Assembly (NCBI GenBank): GCA_025998295.1
Contig: BNVT01000007.1
Coordinates: forward strand, 1 to 28,871
Length of the DNA stretch: 28,871 bases
Direction: 5' to 3'
Source: Endomicrobiia bacterium
GTDB taxonomy: Bacteria; Elusimicrobiota; Endomicrobiia; Endomicrobiales; Endomicrobiaceae
Shown piece by piece: positions 24,473-28,871 of this stretch (positions within the stretch are counted from its first letter, which is position 1; every line of letters begins with the position of its first letter). A program made the translations under genes and the position numbers. The notes under the pieces were generated by a model, which worked only from the letters and a program-made list of their open reading frames with translations, was not told the origin of the DNA and searched no databases.

Positions 24473-25801
24473 ATGCAAAAATTTGAACAGTTTATCGGAT
24501 CGTTTTCTTTTGACGAGAGACTTGCGAAATCAGATATTACAGGTTCTATAGCTCATACAAAAATGCTTGTAAAAACTGACATCATAAGCGCTTCTGATGG
24601 TAAAAAAATTGTTTCTGGATTGATGTCCATTCTAAAAGATTTAGAAAAAGGCTGGAAGATTCCTAAGGAAGAAGATATACATTATGCTGTTGAAAAAGAG
24701 CTTATTCGCAGAATTGGCGCTATCGGTGGTAAAATGCATACTGCTAGAAGCAGGAATGACCAAGTTACCACTGATTTGAGGATTTATTTAAAACAAGAAA
24801 TAGAAAACATAGAAAATATTATAAATGATTTCCAAAAAACGCTTGTTGAAAAAGCTGTTGAAAATATTGATGTTATAATGCCAGGGTTTACTCATTTGCA
24901 GCCTGCCCAGCCTGTTTTGGCTGCGCATCATCTTCTTGCTTACGTATGGATGATGCAAAGAGATAAGGAAAGACTTGGCGATTGTTACAAAAGAACTGAT
25001 GTTTTGCCTCTTGGAAGCGCTGCTTTGGCGGGAACATCTTTCAAAATTGACAGACAATACACTGCAAAGCTTTTGAATTTTAAGAGCATAAGCGAAAATT
25101 CTTTGGATGCTGTAAGCGATAGGGATTTTGCGATAGAGTTTGTTTTTTGTACGTCTTTAATTGCTTTACATATGACGAGATTTTGTGAAGAAATAATTTT
25201 ATGGATGAATCCTGAATTCGGTTATATAACGGTAGCAGATAAGTTTACTTCGGGTTCATCTATAATGCCCCAGAAAAGAAATCCTGACTGTGCGGAGGTC
25301 ATAAGAGGAAAATCAGGCAGGATTTTTGGCGATTTAACAGCTCTTCTTACTATAGTGAAATCTTTGCCTCTTGCGTACAATAGAGATTTGCAGGAAGATA
25401 AGCCTCCTGTTTTTGACGCTTTAGATAACGTTAAGATGTGTCTTGAAGTTATTAACGAAATGGCTGTCAGTTTAAAATTTGTTAAAGAAAAGGCTTTGAA
25501 AAGTACGCAAAAAGGATTTATTGCGGCTACGGAGTTGGCTGACTATCTTGCAAGAAAAAATATTCCTTTCAGGCTAGCGCACGGATTAGTGAAAGATATT
25601 GTTTTGTACTGCAAAAAAAAATCCAGAACTTTGAACGATCTTTCTATTGAGGAATATAATAAGTTTTCTCCTGCGTTTAAAAAAGACATATTCGAGTATT
25701 TAAATGCAAAAAATATTGTTGATATGAAAACTTCTTACGGTGGAACTTCAAAAAAATCTGTTATGCGCCAAATAGAAAATATTAAACGAAATTTGAAGTG
25801 A
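24473..25801 (+). CDS. argH: Argininosuccinate lyase
   Basis: Splits argininosuccinate into arginine and fumarate, the last step of arginine synthesis; cytoplasmic tetramer of the fumarase/aspartase superfamily. About 442 residues. Marks in order: SFDERLAKSDITGSIAHTKM, GGKMHTARSRNDQVTTDLR, MPGFTHLQPAQPVLAAHHLL, DVLPLGSAALAGTSF and the superfamily signature GSSIMPQKRNPD at about 260. All are intact. I place the start at the second of two adjacent ATGs (24473), five bases after AAAGGAG; an in-frame open stretch reaching back to 24368 is hydrophobic and unlike the family. The N-terminus is a little shorter than usual (no MWGGRF start). No other arginine gene is nearby, so the pathway context cannot be judged. 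Confidence 0.93.
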   Translation: MQKFEQFIGSFSFDERLAKSDITGSIAHTKMLVKTDIISASDGKKIVSGLMSILKDLEKGWKIPKEEDIHYAVEKELIRRIGAIGGKMHTARSRNDQVTTDLRIYLKQEIENIENIINDFQKTLVEKAVENIDVIMPGFTHLQPAQPVLAAHHLLAYVWMMQRDKERLGDCYKRTDVLPLGSAALAGTSFKIDRQYTAKLLNFKSISENSLDAVSDRDFAIEFVFCTSLIALHMTRFCEEIILWMNPEFGYITVADKFTSGSSIMPQKRNPDCAEVIRGKSGRIFGDLTALLTIVKSLPLAYNRDLQEDKPPVFDALDNVKMCLEVINEMAVSLKFVKEKALKSTQKGFIAATELADYLARKNIPFRLAHGLVKDIVLYCKKKSRTLNDLSIEEYNKFSPAFKKDIFEYLNAKNIVDMKTSYGGTSKKSVMRQIENIKRNLK

Positions 25802-25860
25802 GAAAAACCACGATTTTTTGATTGTTTTATTTTAAAACTACTCAAAGCTACCAGCAACCA

Positions 25861-25869
25861 CCCCCCCCC
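25861..25869 (+). repeat. Poly-C tract (nine C)
   Basis: A run of nine C in very AT-rich intergenic DNA, between argH and the IS66 remnant. Such tracts are prone to slippage, but it is not inside a gene and no promoter with clear spacing includes it. Confidence 0.5.
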
Positions 25870-25944
25870 ACAATTTTAAAATAAATTTGCTACAATGGGG
25901 TATGTGAGAGAAGAAACTGTAACGATGCTTGAGATCTAAAGCAC

Positions 25945-26279
25945 AAAAGGCTTCCAACAACAATAAAAAGGCTTAAAAAAAAGGAAATTTGTTTACTAAG
26001 GAGCTGATTGTCTTGCTTTGCAAGAAATTATGCACATTCATTAAACGATTGATAAGATATCCAAGAATATTCTTGCGGTTTTGTATTATGCAGAGGTTCC
26101 TTTTGACAACAATGGTTCAAGAGTGTGGAATTGATAATATCAAGGTAAAGACTAAAGTATCGGGCGATTTACAGTTACTATAGGCGTAAGAGTAATTTGC
26201 TAGAATACGTTCCTTTGTTGACATCACTGTAAAAAATAGGCAAAGTATTTGTGGCTTTACTAGAGTAGCTGTTACCTGA
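25945..26279 (+). pseudogene. IS66-family transposase remnant (C-terminal part)
   Basis: Shattered but recognisable. Across several plus-strand frames the sequence gives IKRLKKKEICLLR, then ILAVLYYAEVPFDNNGS, which carries the PFDNN signature around the last catalytic region of IS66 transposases. After a one-base insertion comes GIDNIKVKTKVSGDLQ, and then FARIRSFVDITVKNRQS ending at TGA 26277-26279. The family's consensus there is of the form PFDNN-x2-ER-x-IR-x-(I/V)KVK-x-K(I/V)SG followed by F-x-x-IRS. Only about the last 100 codons remain, with at least three frame changes and no visible terminal inverted repeats. It ends 44 bases before the phasin-like gene. Confidence 0.7.
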
Positions 26280-26322
26280 GAAGTTACGGTGTTAGCATTT
26301 TTTGAAAGGAGGAGTTTTTGAA

Positions 26323-26667
26323 ATGGCAGACTTAAAATCAGTATTCTATACAAGCGTAGGGTTGGTTTTAAAAGGGAAGAAAAAAGTCGAGAAAGCGGCG
26401 CAACAGTTTGTTGAAGATAACAAAATTGAAGCCGCTGAAGGTAAAAGGCTTGTTGATAAGGCTGTAAAATATGTGGAAGATGCAAAAGAAGAATTATTTA
26501 AAAAGATCAGCGAAGCGGTAAAAACAACCATCAATAAAATGGATCTTACAACTCATAAAGAGGTGGCTAAACTTAAAAACGAAATCAAAAATCTTAAAAC
26601 TCGGCTGCACAGATCAACAGATACTAAAAACATAAAGCAAAAAATTAAAAAATCGCAGAAAAAATAA
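26323..26667 (+). CDS. Phasin-like small helical protein
   Basis: A 114-residue, mostly alpha-helical, charged protein starting MADLKSVFYTSVGLVLKGKK. The pattern of an N-terminal amphipathic helix (VFYTSVGLVLKGKKKVEKAA), a central heptad-like region (FVEDNKIEAAEGKRLVDKAV) and a Lys-rich tail (QKIKKSQKK) is that of the phasin/PhaF-type family, granule- or stress-associated coiled-coil proteins. Whether polyhydroxyalkanoate is made here cannot be seen from this window. The start is set by AAAGGAGGAG upstream; an in-frame TTG at 26302 lies before the ribosome site and is not used. gap begins 24 bases after the stop, so the two may be co-transcribed. Confidence 0.65.
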   Translation: MADLKSVFYTSVGLVLKGKKKVEKAAQQFVEDNKIEAAEGKRLVDKAVKYVEDAKEELFKKISEAVKTTINKMDLTTHKEVAKLKNEIKNLKTRLHRSTDTKNIKQKIKKSQKK

Positions 26668-26676
26668 AATCTATAA

Positions 26677-27699
<1,023 letters not shown>

Positions 27700-27852
27700 T
27701 CCAGCTTGTATGAAATAATAGAAGGTTGAAATTGAAGATTAACAATCACAACGCTTCTTAGTGTAGAGAAATGAAATTAATAAAAAACCAGTAATATCTC
27801 ATTTGCACATGATTTTGTGAAGATGCGGTCTTGGGTTTTGTGGGGGTATAGA

Positions 27853-28871
27853 ATGAAACCAACGCTTTCAGACATTGATATGAGAGGGAAAAAGGTCTTA
27901 GTCCGTGTTGACTATAATGTTCCTCTTGATGCAAATCTTGAAATAACAAACGATAAAAGAATAGTGGCTACTCTTCCTACAATAGAATATCTTTTGGAAA
28001 ATAATGCAGCAATAATTCTTATGTCTCATTTTGGAAGACCGAAAGGTAAAGTTGTTCCTGAAATGAGCTTGAAACCTGTGCCTGCTCGTCTAAGCAAACT
28101 TCTAGGAAAGCCTGTTAGGTTTGTTGGAGGCGATTGCGTAAGTCTTGAGTCAAAAAAAGCGGCGACAGATTTAAAACCGGGCGAAATACTTTTATTGGAA
28201 AACTTGAGATTTCATCCTGAAGAGGAAGGTAAAAATGCTTCTGGCAAAAAAGATGAGCTTGCTATGGACGCATTTGCAAAAGAGCTTGCTTCGATGGGTG
28301 AAGTTTTTGTTCAAGATGCGTTTGGAACAGTGCATAGAGCGCATGCTTCAACAGCGGGTATTGCTAAGTATGTTAAAGATGCGGTGGTGGGCTTTCTTGT
28401 TGAAAAAGAACTTAAGTTTTTAGGGGAAGCTCTTGAAAAGCCTGTAAAACCATTCTTGGCAATTCTTGGTGGAGCCAAAGTATCCGATAAGATCAATGTT
28501 ATAGAAAATCTTTTAAATAAAGTTGATACAATTATCATAGGCGGTGCGATGGCTTATACTTTCTTGAAAGCGCAAGGAGTAAGTATAGGCGCTTCTTTAG
28601 TTGAAAACGACAAGCTTGATTTGGCCAGAGATCTTCTTAAGAAAGCTAAAGAAAGAAAGGTTGATATCATGCTTCCGCTTGATCATATAATTACCGATAA
28701 AATTGACTTTACAAATAAAGAAGTTCCGCCTACTGCGAAAGTAGAAAATACCGTCGATGAGTCGATTCCGGAAGGCTTTATGGGTGTTGACGTGGGACGT
28801 AAGTCAATAGAAAATTTTTCCGAAGTAGTTAAATCTTCAAAAACTATTGTCTGGAATGGACCTCTCGGTAT
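27853..28871 (+). CDS. pgk: Phosphoglycerate kinase (partial, runs off right edge)
   Basis: Transfers the phosphate of 1,3-bisphosphoglycerate to ADP, producing ATP. About 339 codons lie in the window; the full enzyme is near 400. From ATG 27853-27855: KVLVRVDYNVPLDANLE (usually VRVDFNVP), MSHFGRPKGK, LLENLRFHPEEEGK, DAFGTVHRAHASTAG, ILGGAKVSDKINVI, GGAMAYTFLKAQG, and WNGPLG at the very end. All substrate-binding arginines and the first part of the ATP site are visible. GTGGGGG lies about ten bases before the start. Likely expressed with gap just upstream. No defect is seen in the visible part. Confidence 0.96.
   Translation, partial: MKPTLSDIDMRGKKVLVRVDYNVPLDANLEITNDKRIVATLPTIEYLLENNAAIILMSHFGRPKGKVVPEMSLKPVPARLSKLLGKPVRFVGGDCVSLESKKAATDLKPGEILLLENLRFHPEEEGKNASGKKDELAMDAFAKELASMGEVFVQDAFGTVHRAHASTAGIAKYVKDAVVGFLVEKELKFLGEALEKPVKPFLAILGGAKVSDKINVIENLLNKVDTIIIGGAMAYTFLKAQGVSIGASLVENDKLDLARDLLKKAKERKVDIMLPLDHIITDKIDFTNKEVPPTAKVENTVDESIPEGFMGVDVGRKSIENFSEVVKSSKTIVWNGPLG

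Overview
The window looks like a piece of an AT-rich, Gram-negative, host-associated bacterial genome undergoing reductive decay. Intact housekeeping genes stand between long stretches of broken genes, miniature repeats and transposase remains. Gene content, gene order and this style of decay are reminiscent of Endomicrobium-type endosymbionts (Elusimicrobiota), but this is an inference from style and no marker gene here proves it. The standard code is used: TGA ends pdxA and other intact genes, so in-frame TGA codons are read as lesions.

Layout. (1) 1-3298 is mostly ruin: a decayed leader-peptide gene (365-502), REP-like hairpins, a secreted Asn-rich protein gene with an in-frame TAG (713-1651, minus), a miniature inverted-repeat element, and a broken RhuM-family gene (2270-2635, minus). 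(2) 3299-6883 holds a SurA-like foldase gene, pdxA, a fragment and murA, all on the plus strand. (3) 6932-9705 (minus) is a large broken gene for a secreted coiled-coil protein with a Cys-protease-like motif, a 117-bp tandem repeat and a hidden C-terminal domain. (4) 9963-12258 has a SpoU-type rRNA methylase gene and a convergent, frameshifted radA. (5) 12663-13150 carries tRNA-Asp(GTC), with a clear promoter, and tRNA-Leu(CAA). (6) 13164-19595 (minus) is the classic tmk-holB-ricT-metG-tatD cluster plus a TatD-associated radical SAM gene, interrupted between holB and ricT by another member of the secreted low-complexity family (17437-17761). (7) 20409-24104 is an intact TamB/AsmA-like gene, flanked on both sides by copies of one miniature inverted-repeat element. 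(8) 24473-28871 carries argH, an IS66 transposase remnant, a phasin-like gene, gap and the start of pgk.

The intact genes cover envelope work (foldase, MurA, TamB), vitamin B6 and arginine synthesis, nucleotide supply and replication (Tmk, HolB), translation (MetG, two tRNAs, rRNA methylase), RNA-turnover regulation (RicT) and lower glycolysis (Gap, Pgk).

The least explained material is a family of at least four minus-strand loci (about 365-502, 713-1651, 6932-9705, 17437-17761). They share a near-identical 5' leader and signal peptide (core LFGLMLSS) and, in two of them, a following DKKNAS motif. Their C-terminal parts are entirely different and of low complexity: Asn/Ser-rich, Ala/Glu/Lys coiled coil, Gly/Glu/Thr repeats or poly-Ser. 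All four are interrupted, so single-frame ORF calling hides most of them.
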